NCBI GenBank assembly: GCA_002049455.2
Contig: KV918917.1
Location: forward strand, 89,186-153,185
Direction: 5' to 3'
Source: Porphyra umbilicalis
Taxonomy: Eukaryota; Rhodophyta; Bangiophyceae; Bangiales; Bangiaceae
Length of the DNA: 64,000 nucleotides
Positions 1 through 10,632 of this stretch are shown one piece after another (position 1 is the stretch's first letter; each line of letters opens with the position of its first letter). Below the pieces are notes generated by a model. The model did not search any database. It had not been told where the DNA came from and saw only the letters and a list, made by a program, of their open reading frames with translations. The position numbers and the translations under genes were made by a program.

Positions 1-246
1 GATCTGCCGCCGGAATGTCACCAGGACAGCCTTCGGAACGGTCCTGTCGACAGTTAGTATTTTTATTCATCAGACTGCTTCCTGCTTTATCTGGAGATCT
101 GCCGCCTGGAATGTCACCAGGACAGCCTTCGGAACGGTCCAGTCGACAGTTAGTATTTTTATTCATCAGACTGCTTCCTGCTTTATCTGGAGATCTGCCG
201 CCTGGAATGTCACCAGGACAGCCTTCGGAACGGTCCTGTCGACAGT
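1..246. repeat. 96-bp tandem repeat, cut by window start
   Basis: Copies begin at 1, 96 and 192, each opening with GATCTGCCGCC and running through a CGGAACGGTCC motif. The first is 95 bp, the second 96 bp, and the third decays after about position 246. The first copy lies at the window edge, so the array probably continues upstream. Reading frames run through it only because 96 is a multiple of three. From 247 to 593 I see no gene. Confidence 0.9.
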
Positions 247-593
247 TGTTCTTTTTGTTCATCAGATGTGCCATGATCATGACGCTCATGTCTTCTCCCC
301 GACCATTCGTCAGAAAAAGCAAGGAAGATTATGTCAGAAAAAACAAGGCAGATTATGCCGGAAAAATTGATGGAAAAACGACAGAAACGAGGAAAAAAGG
401 GACATGCATGGACAAAAAGACATAGAGGTCAAGAAAATGGGAGAAACAGACGACTCTGGATACCACAGAGGCCAAGAAAACGGCAGCCACAACAGGTCAC
501 AGATCGTGTTCGCCTTCGTCGGCATGGAGCAGTCGTCCGTGTCAGCGTGGTGGATCATATGAATCTCGCTTCAAGCAGACCGATAGGAGTGAG

Positions 594-1484
594 TTAGTCC
601 GGTTCCTCGTCTGAGAGATCAACATCTCCAGCCTTGAGGTCCTTCAACTCATCCCGCATGCACCGCACAACGCCCTTGCGAGCCTCGTGGCTCTCTGGTC
701 GCAAAAATTTGGGGTACTCTGCCATGTCAACGTAGCTTTTCAGACAGGCGGCTCCGGCTGCTCGCACAGAGGTCCACACTTCGCTGGCGTCCAAAAACAA
801 AAGCTCAGCAATGATGGCCGCCGCCGCTCCGTTCATGTCAAGCGCGCGGACCAACTCGTTGTGGCCGTCCTTCAGTCTCAGTCGGTAACCAACGCCTGGA
901 TTCTCAACTTGCGCGCCGGCGGCAGAGGCGCCCGAAACGGCTGCAGCAAGCACCACGCGTTCCATGGACGCCTCCTGTACGTCATCGTCCATGTAAACTC
1001 CCAAGGTGCGATACGCGAGCAGCCGAGCAGAGGTGCGACGCCTGTTGCAGCGAGTACGAAGACCCTTCTTCAGAGCCACTTTCACAGCACGTCGATGGCC
1101 CGACCAGCCACTTGTGGTGTAGTCAATCTGGTTCGCATACTTCTCAACCGCTTTGGTCATAACTGCTCGGAGAGGGCGAGTACAGTCTCTATTGGGGCCT
1201 TCCAGTTGTCCAGGTGGGGCCAGCCATGAGAGGCAATTGTGTTCGGGCGAGTCGGCGGTGCTTCCATTCGTTCCGGGGCTCACAGTCCCATTGGAAATTT
1301 TCCTTAACATGGCCTGTGCGTATCGCGAAAAAAGAACACTCAGGTCATCCTGGTACAGCAAAATATGCAACACGTCGACAGCAAGGCACGAGTACGACGA
1401 CGATGTGTACGGGTTAGACACGGTGCGATTCGTGGTACGATAGTAACAGATCGCGGAGCACCTCTCTCTCATACCATGGGCCAA
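594..1484 (-). CDS. hypothetical protein, up to 296 residues
   Basis: I do not recognise a family. The C-terminal 200 residues look coding: mixed polar and hydrophobic composition, a basic stretch (RTRCNRRRTSARLL), several helix-like segments and an acidic tail ending DLSDEEPD. The N-terminal 60-80 residues are less convincing, and translation may begin at an internal Met such as MTKAVEKYANQ, or the gene may have an upstream exon. There are no membrane segments and no visible catalytic motif. The gene lies between tandem-repeat blocks, so it could belong to an unrecognised mobile element. The opposite strand is also open here but has poorer composition. Confidence 0.45.
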   Translation of the reverse strand: MAHGMRERCSAICYYRTTNRTVSNPYTSSSYSCLAVDVLHILLYQDDLSVLFSRYAQAMLRKISNGTVSPGTNGSTADSPEHNCLSWLAPPGQLEGPNRDCTRPLRAVMTKAVEKYANQIDYTTSGWSGHRRAVKVALKKGLRTRCNRRRTSARLLAYRTLGVYMDDDVQEASMERVVLAAAVSGASAAGAQVENPGVGYRLRLKDGHNELVRALDMNGAAAAIIAELLFLDASEVWTSVRAAGAACLKSYVDMAEYPKFLRPESHEARKGVVRCMRDELKDLKAGDVDLSDEEPD

Positions 1485-2282
1485 AAGCTATCGAGTCTAG
1501 TGGTCAACGTACTCCATGTGCAGTCCAGAAACTAGCGAATAGGGCACCACTGACAACTGGGGATGGCGGCGGAGCATCAGGAGCTTCATCAGCCCCGCTA
1601 CTCGGCATCACTTCGACGCGCAAGACGCCGTCTCGTTCAACGTTTGTCCGCGCAAAAGCGTCCTGGCGTCTCAGTCCAGGTGTGGGCTCCGCAACCCCGA
1701 TAGTACATCAGTCAACGTGTGTCTTTTCCCAAGCGCAACAGAGTCTCAGTGAAAGTAGGTATCTGTGCAACCGTAACAGGGCCCCAGTCAACGAGTAGTA
1801 CTCTGAGGAGCAGGGAAGAGAGTGCCACGACAACACGTTTGAGATCTGTCCAAGAGAGGACGTACGCACACAGATGCAGACGGCGCTGGGCGGAGCTGCA
1901 CCGCAGGTGATCTCCTGAGCAGGCACAGGTATCCGCAGGTGATCTCCCAAGCAGGCACAGGTATCCTGGAAAAGCCGGATACAGCGCGAGGGCGACGCAG
2001 GCTTCTGATCTGCGGCGGGAGATGCGGTTCGCCATGACCATAAATGTACGTATTTCCCTTTGCGCGTAGTATTTGTCACGAAGATTAGAAGCACACGTTG
2101 GTGCAAGGAGCCCATATGCTCTAGTCGAGCGGGCCGGTCGGGCGAGGCCGAGGATCCCGTACGTGCTGCATGCGTTAAGGTCGTACATTTCTGTTGTCGA
2201 CGATGACCAGTATTTGATTTCACGCGCGGAATTGTTTGTGCATTGACTTACAATACTGTTGGAGATTGTGCAGCTTCCAATT
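1485..2282. other. intergenic, one short tandem duplication
   Basis: No convincing gene. The one clear structure is a 32-bp unit repeated twice at 1903-1934 and 1935-1966 (GCAGGTGATCTCC followed by AAGCAGGCACAGG-type sequence, one or two differences). The minus-strand ORFs here have random-looking composition. Confidence 0.6.
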
Positions 2283-2480
2283 CACCGGGCCGCGGCCGAC
2301 GGGTGATCTCAGATCGGACGCCGCGCCCTCCACGCCGCGCCCAGATAGGGGTTCCGCACGTATCCGGTGCGGGACGGGTTCACCCGGCCGCGGCCGACGG
2401 GTGATCTCAGATCGAACGCCGCACCCTCCACGCCGTGCCTAGATCGGGGTACCGCATGTATCCGGTGTGAGACGGGGCGA
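2283..2480. repeat. 99-bp direct duplication
   Basis: Two imperfect copies, the first from about 2283 and the second from about 2382, each containing CGCGGCCGACGGGTGATCTC and a CCTCCACGCCG segment. The period is 99 bp. Confidence 0.85.
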
Positions 2481-2950
2481 GAACGGCGTCCCAGGCACAC
2501 GCGCGGCTGCCCCGGCCACGCCAGGTCGTGGCACGCTCCCCACGGACTGCCACGCCCGGTCGCGGCACGCACAGTACCCTCTGGCGAGCACAGTCGCGGC
2601 ATGCACTGTATCCAGGGACCGCCACGCCCAGTCTCCGCCATTGACCAGCGCCGTCGCACTCGTGCCGTCACCGTGTCTGCACCACCACTCCTTCTCCTCC
2701 ACGACTCATTTCTCCATCCCCTCCTCGCTTGTTTTTCTTTCCCCCTTCTCCATCCCCGTTCGTTGTTGCGCCCCCCGCTCCCCCCTTTCCCCCCTTTGTT
2801 TTTTTTTGGGCGCACCTGTGAGGAGGGAGGCCCGCTACCCCACTGGAGGGTGCGGGCCAGACCGCGACCGACCGCCCCTACGGGTGATCGGGTGTCCGTG
2901 AAGCCGCGGGCTGCGTCCCCCTTGTTGGGGCCACCCGCTGGTATTTTGGA

Positions 2951-3630
2951 GTGGCCGCCACGCCGGGTGGGCGGTCTTCACTGTGTTTTCTCACTCGTCA
3001 CCCCGCCGGTGGGTGCTTGTGGGACCGTTATCAATCGCCCATTAGGGCGAGTGGGACTGGGTGGTGCCGCGGGCTGTGTCCCTTTTCTGGGACCAACCGC
3101 TGGCTGTGCACGTCGCCGGCACGCGAGCCGGGCCGGCTTGACTGTTCGATTTTCGCTCGCCACCCCGCCGGTGGGTGCGTGCGTAACTGGTGCCGATTGC
3201 CCACGCGGGCGATCGCGCTGTTGTGGTACCGCGGACTGTGTCCCTCTATCTGGGGCCAACCGTTGGGATTTACGAGTGGCCGCCACGCCGGGTGGGCGGT
3301 CTTCACTGTGTTTTCTCACTCGTCACCCCGCCGGTGGGTGCTTGTGGGACCGTTATCAATCGCCCATTAGGGCGAGTGGGACTGGGTGGTGCCGCGGGCT
3401 GTGTCCCTTTTCTGGGACCAACCGCTGGCTGTGCACGTCGCCGGCACGCGAGCCGGGCCGGCTTGACTGTTCGATTTTCGCTCGCCACCCCGCCGGTGGG
3501 TGCGTGCGTAACTGGTGCCGATTGCCCACGCGGGCGATAGCGCTGTTGTGGTACCGCGGACTGTGTCCCTCTATCTGGGGCCAACCGCTGGGATTTACGA
3601 GTGGCCGCCACGCCGGGTGGGCGGTCTTCT
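2951..3630. repeat. 325-bp tandem repeat with nested half-units
   Basis: GTGGCCGCCACGCCGGGTGG recurs at 2951, 3276 and 3601, so the period is exactly 325 bp; two full copies are followed by a 30-bp third start. Copies 1 and 2 are nearly identical. Within each copy two diverged halves of about 160 bp both begin CACCCCGCCGGTGGGTGC, which makes this a higher-order repeat. A further diverged half-unit is visible at about 2900-2950. The array stops about 40 bp before the ATG of the next ORF, so it could form its leader or promoter region. Confidence 0.9.
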
Positions 3631-3671
3631 TTGAGAATTTCGGTTTGTCTCTGTCCTCGTGATAGCTGACT

Positions 3672-5828
3672 ATGGATGAGCACGATGCCCCAGAGCCCCT
3701 TGGGCCTATCTCGGGCGAATTGAGTCGCAACAAGCGTCGTCAAGTGGCGCGCGCCCGGAAACGGGCGGAGGCCATGATTGCTGAAGCTGCTCGGGTGGCT
3801 GAGCAAGCCGCCCGGGCTGTCAATGCGGCGCGTGCGGTCGAACGAGGTGCGGTTGCGGTGGCGCGACGGGCCGAGAACACTGCGGCACCGGCCCCATTGG
3901 CTCCCCTCGGCACCGGTCGCGAAATTGCGCCCGTGGCAGGTCGTGGCCGTGTTCGAGGCCGCGGCGGCGGTCGCGAGAGAGGCCGCGGCAGGGGCGACGC
4001 GGGCCCCAATCGGCTCGGCGGGCGCTCACACGCGGTTCGACGCGGGGATGGTGGCGGATCGCGGCTCGAATCGGCTGCTGACAGTGCCTCAGCCGCTGTC
4101 GGGGGACATCAGCCCTCACCAGGCCTGAGCGGCAGCGGTCGGGTGGGCGCGTGCGGCGCGACGCCCACGCCACGCAATCGCCAGCCGGCTGTCCGGCCCA
4201 CCCGGTCGTATGGGCCGGCACCTGGTGGCGACCGGGCCCAGTCTGCATCGGAAGTGATCGCCATCATCAACGATGGGCGGCGAGTTTTGACTGGTCGAGT
4301 GGGCGGGCTTACAGCCTCGCAGCTGCGGATGCTTCTCTCGGCCTTGGAACTCGCGGGACCTGACTATCTTCCGAGCCTCGAACGGATGCAGATCCTGAGC
4401 CAGTGCCGTGGGGGCTGTGGCGACGTGGAGGCCATTGATTCGCTAATGGCTTCAGCTGTAAGAATATTGCAGAACGACGGCGGTGGTCCGCCGAGTCCTG
4501 CCGACACTACGGCCACAAGCTTCCTTGTGAGGCAGGCTCTGGCGTCTCACGCATGCAAGGGCCAGTGCTTTGGGGGGGTGAAGCGCTCCCTCCCTCTTGC
4601 TTCCCGCCCAGCCCCTTCGCCTGCCCCATCTGCCGCCCTGCCTCCTGCTCCGATCCTCAACGCTGGAGCCTTGCCTCGTGCACCCCCCGCCAATGCACCG
4701 GCTGCGTCGAGCACGCGCCGGCGGCCGCCCGGGCGGCCACTCCCGCCTCCTGCGAAGCGCCTCCGCCGCACGACCAGCCACGATGGGGACCCGCAGTCGG
4801 TCGCAACTGTAACAACTTTTGCGCCGCCAACGCCGCGTGGTGCGCCGTCTTTGCCAATGGCGTCTGGAGCAAGCGATGGCCTGAACGCTCTGCCGGGAGC
4901 AGTGGAACCTGTCGTGCCGCTGTTTTTCTTTCGGGCGCGCGCCGAAAGGCGGCTCCAGCTGTCAACAGCGGATATCGGGTCGCTGGCAGAGGGCGAGAAC
5001 ATGTCCAAGCGCATGATGGATGGCATGCTGCTGTGGCTTTTATACTGGGCTGACAGCGGTGGAGTGCACGGTGGCCTCCGCGTTCTCTCCGCGCTCGACG
5101 CAGAGGACGTGAAGGACGCCGTGACTGATGACTGCCTGATCGTCAATAGGGCGGCCAAAGTGTTACTTGACCGCCTTGTGTTCGGGGGGGGCACGGTCAT
5201 CATGCCAGTGTACAGCGGTCGGGGATGGTCGGGCTTGGTCGTGCGCCAACTCCATTTGGTCGTTTCCGCCGTCGTGCAGACCGTGATCGGTCGTGATGCA
5301 GCTCCCGTTCATGGCGCCGCAGTTGTGCTGATCAACACCTGCGAGACCAGGGGCGGCGCGCGAGTCGACTTTGACATTGTAGACGGCCTCTTCCGGTCAT
5401 TGAGTGCTGCGATTTGTCAAACCCACCTACGTACCAGGGACTCACTCGGAATGCGGATGCGTGTCAACGGGTGCCTGCGGATGCGTTTGCCAGTGCGCCG
5501 TGTGGCGATTCCCGGAGGAGAGGTTGCTGACACGGCGGACCACCTCCTGGCACACGTGTCTTTGCTGCATTCGGCCAAACCACAAGCAGCAGCAGACCTG
5601 CTACGTCGTGACAATGGGCCACAATGGCAAAAGGTCCATGCCCCTCGGCGCTTGCGTGGCCTTGTTCGACGCATCGTGGACGCCCACCGACCCGGTCGAG
5701 AGATTTTTCTTGAGCAGGAGCCCGGCGAGGAGCTGTTGAACGGCTACGATCTCTCGGAGGATGTTGAACTGGTGATGTTCAGCTCCCCAGGCCAGTCACA
5801 CCGGTCATGTGGCGTAGTTGGTTCTTGA
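3672..5828 (+). CDS. hypothetical protein, 718 codons, 3' end replaced by an LTR
   Basis: The family is not recognised. Residues 1-100 are basic and alanine-rich with a helical look, followed by an RG/GRGR-rich segment (about 95-115) that could bind nucleic acid, a Pro/Ala-rich linker (about 305-370), and a more globular C-terminal half (about 420-690) with hydrophobic strands. The last 22 codons lie inside the 77-bp LTR starting at 5762, so the native C terminus has been lost and replaced. The C-terminal half faintly recalls a cysteine-protease-like fold, but no catalytic His-Asp-Cys set is visible, so I do not assign one. It may be an accessory gene of an older mobile element. Confidence 0.5.
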   Translation: MDEHDAPEPLGPISGELSRNKRRQVARARKRAEAMIAEAARVAEQAARAVNAARAVERGAVAVARRAENTAAPAPLAPLGTGREIAPVAGRGRVRGRGGGRERGRGRGDAGPNRLGGRSHAVRRGDGGGSRLESAADSASAAVGGHQPSPGLSGSGRVGACGATPTPRNRQPAVRPTRSYGPAPGGDRAQSASEVIAIINDGRRVLTGRVGGLTASQLRMLLSALELAGPDYLPSLERMQILSQCRGGCGDVEAIDSLMASAVRILQNDGGGPPSPADTTATSFLVRQALASHACKGQCFGGVKRSLPLASRPAPSPAPSAALPPAPILNAGALPRAPPANAPAASSTRRRPPGRPLPPPAKRLRRTTSHDGDPQSVATVTTFAPPTPRGAPSLPMASGASDGLNALPGAVEPVVPLFFFRARAERRLQLSTADIGSLAEGENMSKRMMDGMLLWLLYWADSGGVHGGLRVLSALDAEDVKDAVTDDCLIVNRAAKVLLDRLVFGGGTVIMPVYSGRGWSGLVVRQLHLVVSAVVQTVIGRDAAPVHGAAVVLINTCETRGGARVDFDIVDGLFRSLSAAICQTHLRTRDSLGMRMRVNGCLRMRLPVRRVAIPGGEVADTADHLLAHVSLLHSAKPQAAADLLRRDNGPQWQKVHAPRRLRGLVRRIVDAHRPGREIFLEQEPGEELLNGYDLSEDVELVMFSSPGQSHRSCGVVGS

Positions 5829-5838
5829 CCTCTCAACA
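5762..5838 (+). repeat. 77-bp LTR, first copy
   Basis: It begins TGTTGA and ends TCAACA, a perfect 6-bp terminal inverted repeat of the TG...CA type. It differs from the copy at 5994-6070 at one base. The primer-binding site follows immediately. The LTR is far shorter than usual copia LTRs. Confidence 0.85.
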
Positions 5839-5853
5839 GGTTATGGGCCCAGC
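5839..5853 (+). promoter_or_regulatory. primer-binding site, initiator tRNA-Met anticodon arm
   Basis: GGTTATGGGCCCAGC directly abuts the LTR and is the complement of the anticodon stem-loop of eukaryotic initiator tRNA-Met, including the CAT anticodon. Drosophila copia and yeast Ty5 prime reverse transcription from a cleaved half of this tRNA rather than from its 3' CCA end. Confidence 0.8.
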
Positions 5854-5993
5854 TCGCGCTGGATTTAGTTCTGAGAGGTCGCGGGTTCGAGATTCGCCAC
5901 GGCTGCGCCCCAGGAGGGGGACGGAGGTATTTGCAGGAGAGGCAATTCCGAGTCGTGGGTCAGACGAGCCTGGCCCTGAGGAGCTGGGGGGAG

Positions 5994-6070
5994 TGTTGAA
6001 CTGGTGATGTTCAGCTCCCCAGGCCAGTCACACCGGTCATGTGGCGTAGTTGGTTTTTGACCTCTCAACA
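5994..6070 (+). repeat. 77-bp LTR, second copy, 5' LTR of copia element
   Basis: TGTTGA...TCAACA, 76 of 77 bases identical to the first LTR. It is preceded by a purine tract and followed at 6071-6084 by the same primer-binding site, so it acts as 3' LTR of the miniature and 5' LTR of the coding element. Confidence 0.85.
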
Positions 6071-6226
6071 GGTTATGGGCCCAGTGACGCTGGTGGTGAT
6101 CGTCGTCTTCCGCTCTATCGTTTGCGGGACGGCGCTCGTTGGGCTGCTGTGTGTTCCGGCGTCGGGCGGGCGTGCTTAGCCTCCCACGTCGTCAGTGTCG
6201 CGCCTCGGGGCGTGGTTGTCATCGTC

Positions 6227-9200
6227 ATGTCGGAGTACGGGCGCTATGGTGGCCCTCGCTTCGCGCAGCTGAACGACGACTACAAGGTCTGGGCTGTGTA
6301 CTGCCGTGCACAGCTCATCAAGGAGAAGGTCTGGTCGGCGGTCGTGACGGACCGCCCCGCGTCCGGGAGTGATTCCAAGGGCAACTTGGTGGCGGACGCG
6401 TGGGACATCATGAACGAGTCGGCGTTGGCGACCATCCAGATGTCGGTCAAGCCGGTTCATCTCCATTCGGTGACGGCGGTCAGTAAGGCCAAGGACGCGT
6501 GGGACGCGCTCAAGGACATCTTTGAGGCGCGTGACAACGCACGGCTGCTGCAGCTCATGCACGAGCTGAGCAACCTCAAGAAGGACGGCGACGAGAACAT
6601 CATCAAGTACACGTCGCGTGCCAAGGGCCTCCGCCAAGAACTCGCCATGCTGGGCAACCAGGTGGACGAGAACACACTCGTGCTGCAGATCCTGTCGGGT
6701 CTTCCAGCAGAGTACGACATGATCAAGACCGTCCTGGAGAACATGGACGGGAAGCGCAACCTCGCCGAAGTGAGCGCCAAGCTGCTCACGGTGGAACAGC
6801 GCGCCAGCCGAGGGCGGTCGTCGTCGTCGACTGGCGTCAAGTCGCAAGCGTTTGCGGCATCGGCTACCAAAAAGCCGTGGGACAAGAAGGCGGTCGTGTG
6901 CTACTACTGCGACAAGAAAGGGCATATGAAGCGCGACTGCCTCAAGAAGAAGGCCGACGACGCCAGGGGCAACAAGAAGCCAAACGGCGGGCGTCGGGAT
7001 GGTGGCGGGGGCGGTGGTGCACCTCCCCGTGCCGCATTGGCCTACGCCGCGTCGGCAGGCCAGGCCGGGGAGCACAAGACTCCCAAGAGCACCAGTGGGA
7101 TGTCGACCTGGGTGCTGGACTCCGGCGCGACCAACCATATGGCCGCCGGGGACAAGGGCTTCACCGTCAAGACGTCGGGGAGCGGGGCCAAGGTCACTCT
7201 GGCTGACGGTCACAAGGTGTCCATTAAGGGGCACGGATACGTCTCCATGGACGTGGGGGCGGGCAACACCAAGGTACGAATGGTCCTCGGTGAGGCCATG
7301 CTCGTGCCAGACCTCACGGACAACCTGTTGTCTGTGCGTGCGGTCGACCGCCGCGGCGGAGCGGTGGTGTTTGTCGGAGACGCCTGCTACATCCTCAGCG
7401 ATGGAGAGGCGGTACTCTCAAGCGGGGTGTTGAGCAACGCGTCTGTCATCGGTTCGGTCAACGAGTCCGAGAACTACGTGCTCAAGGTGACGCCGGTCAA
7501 GGCGTCGGCAAGCGCCGCCTCAACACGCATGGATGGCGAGGCGGAGCTGTGGCACCGCAGGTTCAACCACTTGGGCTTCGAGAACCTCAAGCGAGTGGTC
7601 GGGATGGTCGACGGGATTCCAGCTTCGGTGGCGGACGCCAAGCGCATCCTTGGCACGGTGTGTGTCCCGTGTGTTGACGGCAAGATGGCCCGTTTCCCGC
7701 ATCATCGCTCCACTACAACGAGCACGAAGTGCGAGTTGGTTCACACCGACGTCGATGGGCCCTTGACGGAGTCGTTGGGCGGTTCAGTATACTTCATGAC
7801 GCTGATGGAGGACTCTACTGGCTTCATCACGGCGACGCCCATCAAGACGAAGGGGATGGTACCGGACGTCATCAAGGCCCGCATTACGCAGCTTGAGACC
7901 CTCACCGGGCTCAAAGTCAAGCGGGTGCGCCACGATGGCGCAAAGGAGTACGTCAGCCACGACCTCAAGGCGTGGTATGACAACAAGGGCATCACGTCGG
8001 AGAAGACGGCGCCATACTCATCGCAGCAGAACGGCAAGGCGGAGCGTGCCAACCGCTACATCATGGAGCGCGTTCGAGCGGCACTGCTGGACGCCGGTGC
8101 GGAAGAGGAGCTGTGGGCTGAGGCGCTCTCCTCGGTCATCCACGTGCTCAACCGGTCCCCCAAGGCAGGGCAAGATGTGACGCCCCTTGAGGCGCTCACG
8201 GGGCGACGCCCCGACGTGAAGGGATTTCGCGTCTGGGGGAGCCGGGCATGGGCTCTCAAGCCCAAGCAGCAGCAGCGCAAGCTGGAACCAAGGACCGATG
8301 TTGGCCGTTTTGTTGGCTACACCGTTGGTGGAAAGGCCTACCGCATCCTCGAGGATGATTCAAACAAGATCTTCGAGCGCCGAGACGTGCTCATGGAGGA
8401 GATCCCAAGCAAGACAATGAACAACACGTCTGTTTCTGGTTCAAGCGCCAGTCCTCGCCTGACGGCGTGGACGGACGGTGACAAGGAGGACGGTGCGATG
8501 AACATGCTGGACGCGGAAGTCCCCAGCGGGGACGAGTATGCTCCGCAGCAGTCTTCAGAGAGCGACGACGCGCCGGACAAGGAGGCAGTCCATGACGCGG
8601 AAGACGGCGATGATGATGACGACAACGAGGACGCGGCGGCTCAAGAAGGGCACCAAGTGCTGCCTGACTCCACAACGGAGAGCGATGACGACGGGGCGCA
8701 AGCACCCCGGCGGTCCAAGCGCAAGCCGGCACCAAAGGTTACCTGGTGGGAAAGCAACCCGAAGGCGTACGTGGCGGCGGGGCCATTTGGTGACGCTAAG
8801 TCTGCCTGGGACCTGAGCAAGCCGCCGACCAACGCGAAGGAGGCGCGTGCACGCTCGGACTGGCCGCTATGGAAGGCGGCAGAGAAGGAAGATTACCTGG
8901 CGCACAAGAAGCTTGGTACCTGGTCCAAGTCCAAGAACAACAACAAGCGCAAGGCCGTCAAGACTCAGTACGTGTACGACATCAAGCGCGATTCGGAAGG
9001 CAACGTGACGAGGTACAAGGCGCGCCTGGTCGCGCAAGGCTTCAACCAAGTGCCGGGGCGTGATTTTGACGAGACGTGGGCGCCAGTGCCCAGCTCGGCA
9101 ACAACACGCGCACTCTTCGCGGTGGCCGCGGCCAAGGACTGGGAGGTTCACCACGTGGACGTCAAGACGGCCTTCCTCAACGCCAAGATGGACAAGGAGA

Positions 9201-10398
9201 TGTACATCAACCTTCCGGACGGCACCGAGCCGGGGGGGCACATGATGTCTTCCGTCTCAACCTAGCTCTGTATGGGACAAAGCAGGCCGGGCGCCTGTGG
9301 GGCATCAAGCTCGACAAAGAGCTCAAGGCTATGGGGGCAGTCCGGTCCAAGGTGGACCCGTGCCTCTACACATGGAGCCACCCGGTGCACGGGCTGGTTT
9401 ACATCCTCGTCTACGTGGACGATCTCATCGTTGCGGGCAAGAGCCTCGACGGGGTTCAAGCGGTAAAGAACTCGGTGTCTGCGACGTTCGACGTGCGCGA
9501 CATGGGGGAGGTCAGGGACTTCATCGGCATGAAGGTAATGCGAGACCGGACGGCCAAGACGCTCACCCTGAGCAACCCGGGGCATGTTATCGCACTCCTT
9601 GAGGCGTTTGGAATGTCCAACTCCACGCCCAACAAGACGCCAATGGTGTCGGGGGCCAAGCTGGCCAAGACGGGGGAGAACCTCTTGCCCGACGGCAACC
9701 GATATGCCGAACTTGTCGGCTCCCTGCTCTATCTCTCTACAACGACGAGGCCGGACATTTCCTTTGCAGTGGGCGTGCTGTCGCGCTACATGGCCTGCCC
9801 CGAGGAGGACCACATGCGCGCGGCCAAGGGGGTGCTTCGGTACCTTCGCGGGGCCTCGCGCCTCGGGGTCGCGTACGGCACCTACAAGCCTCTCCAAGGG
9901 TACGTCGACGCGGACTGGGCGGGCGACATTGACGCTCGTCGGTCGACGACGGGTTTTATCTTCACCCTCAACGGCGGGCCGGTCTCGTGGGCGAGCAAGC
10001 GCCAGTCGACGGTGGCAACATCGACGGCTGAGGCCGAGTACGTGGCCGCCGCGATGGCGACCAAGGAGGCCCTTTGGCTACGAAAGATTTTATCGGCGCT
10101 TGGCGTCGACGGCGGTGCCGTTCCCATGGGGGAAGACAACCAGGCGTGTCTGGCGCTCGTCAACAACCCCGAGGCAACGGGACGCACCAAGCACGTGGAC
10201 GTCGCGTACCACATGGTGCGCGATTACGTGGCGCGCGGCGACGTGACCTTTTACTTCCTGCCGAGCGCTGAGATGCCCGCGGACGGGCTCACCAAGGCGC
10301 TGCCGGGGCCGGCGTTCAAGGCCTTCCGTGACGCAGCGGGTGTCGGGCCCGACTTGGGCGCGGCGGCGGGCGCGCTTGAGCCCGACCCGGCGTGCTAA
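6227..10398 (+). CDS. copia gag-pol polyprotein, one frameshift
   Basis: Gag (from the Met at 6227) ends in a CCHC knuckle, CYYCDKKGHMKRDC. The protease shows LDSGATNHM. Integrase has its HHCC zinc motif (WHRRFNHLG ... VCVPCVDGK) and the acidic triad in HTDVDGP, RHDGAKEY and NGKAERANRY. Reverse transcriptase has TAFLNAKMD and the YVDD box, and RNase H has DADWAGD, TAEAEYVA and the terminal ALTKALPGP-type region. At a run of seven G (9232-9238) the frame shifts by -1: upstream reading stops at 9265, while the downstream frame continues to a TAA at 10398. One extra G would restore a single polyprotein of about 1390 residues. The more 5' Met at 6050 overlaps the LTR and is unlikely to be used. 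Confidence 0.9.
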
Positions 10399-10526
10399 CG
10401 CACGTCGTCACACTGCCCGGCTTTGGGGCGCTAAAGGGCTTTAGCGCATCCTGCTGGGCGGGCCCGGGCGCCGATTTCAAGAATTCGGGCCCGGATGTCG
10501 CGGCCTGCAAGATCGTTCCGGGACCG

Positions 10527-10632
10527 ACACGTGGCGCTGCTGCAACACGTGGCGCTGTTGCAACACGTGGTACCGTTGCAACACGTGGTACCGTTGCAAC
10601 ACGTGGTATCGGTGCAACACGTGGCGATGGGG
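10527..10632. repeat. 18-bp minisatellite, six copies
   Basis: ACACGTGG recurs at 10527, 10545, 10563, 10581, 10599 and 10617, each followed by a variable CGCTGTTGCA or TACCGTTGCA segment. Each unit contains a CACGTG E-box-like palindrome. Confidence 0.9.

Larger units (their letters stand above)
5762..6070 (+). mobile_element. miniature LTR retrotransposon (TRIM-like), 309 bp
   Basis: Order: 77-bp LTR (5762-5838), primer-binding site (5839-5853), about 140 bp of non-coding interior, purine tract (GAGGAGCTGGGGGGAG, 5978-5993), 77-bp LTR (5994-6070). All signals needed in cis for reverse transcription are present, but there is no coding capacity. The second LTR is shared with the gag-pol element that follows. 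No 5-bp target duplication can be read because the right end is shared. Confidence 0.7.

Noticed and set aside
1708-2223. 171-codon minus ORF and overlapping 158-codon ORF
   Set aside because: Both cross the 32-bp duplication, overlap in different frames and show no family features.
4900-5500. Ulp1/C48-like protease domain in the 718-codon ORF
   Set aside because: A faint resemblance around TVIMPVYSGRGWSGLVV, but the His before Trp is missing and there is no Q...DCG block.
5878-5895. tRNA-like B box (GGGTTCGAGATTC)
   Set aside because: No A box at the right distance and no cloverleaf; it lies inside the miniature LTR element.
10527-10632. CRISPR-like array
   Set aside because: 18-bp units abut with no unique spacers; it is a minisatellite in a eukaryotic retroelement.
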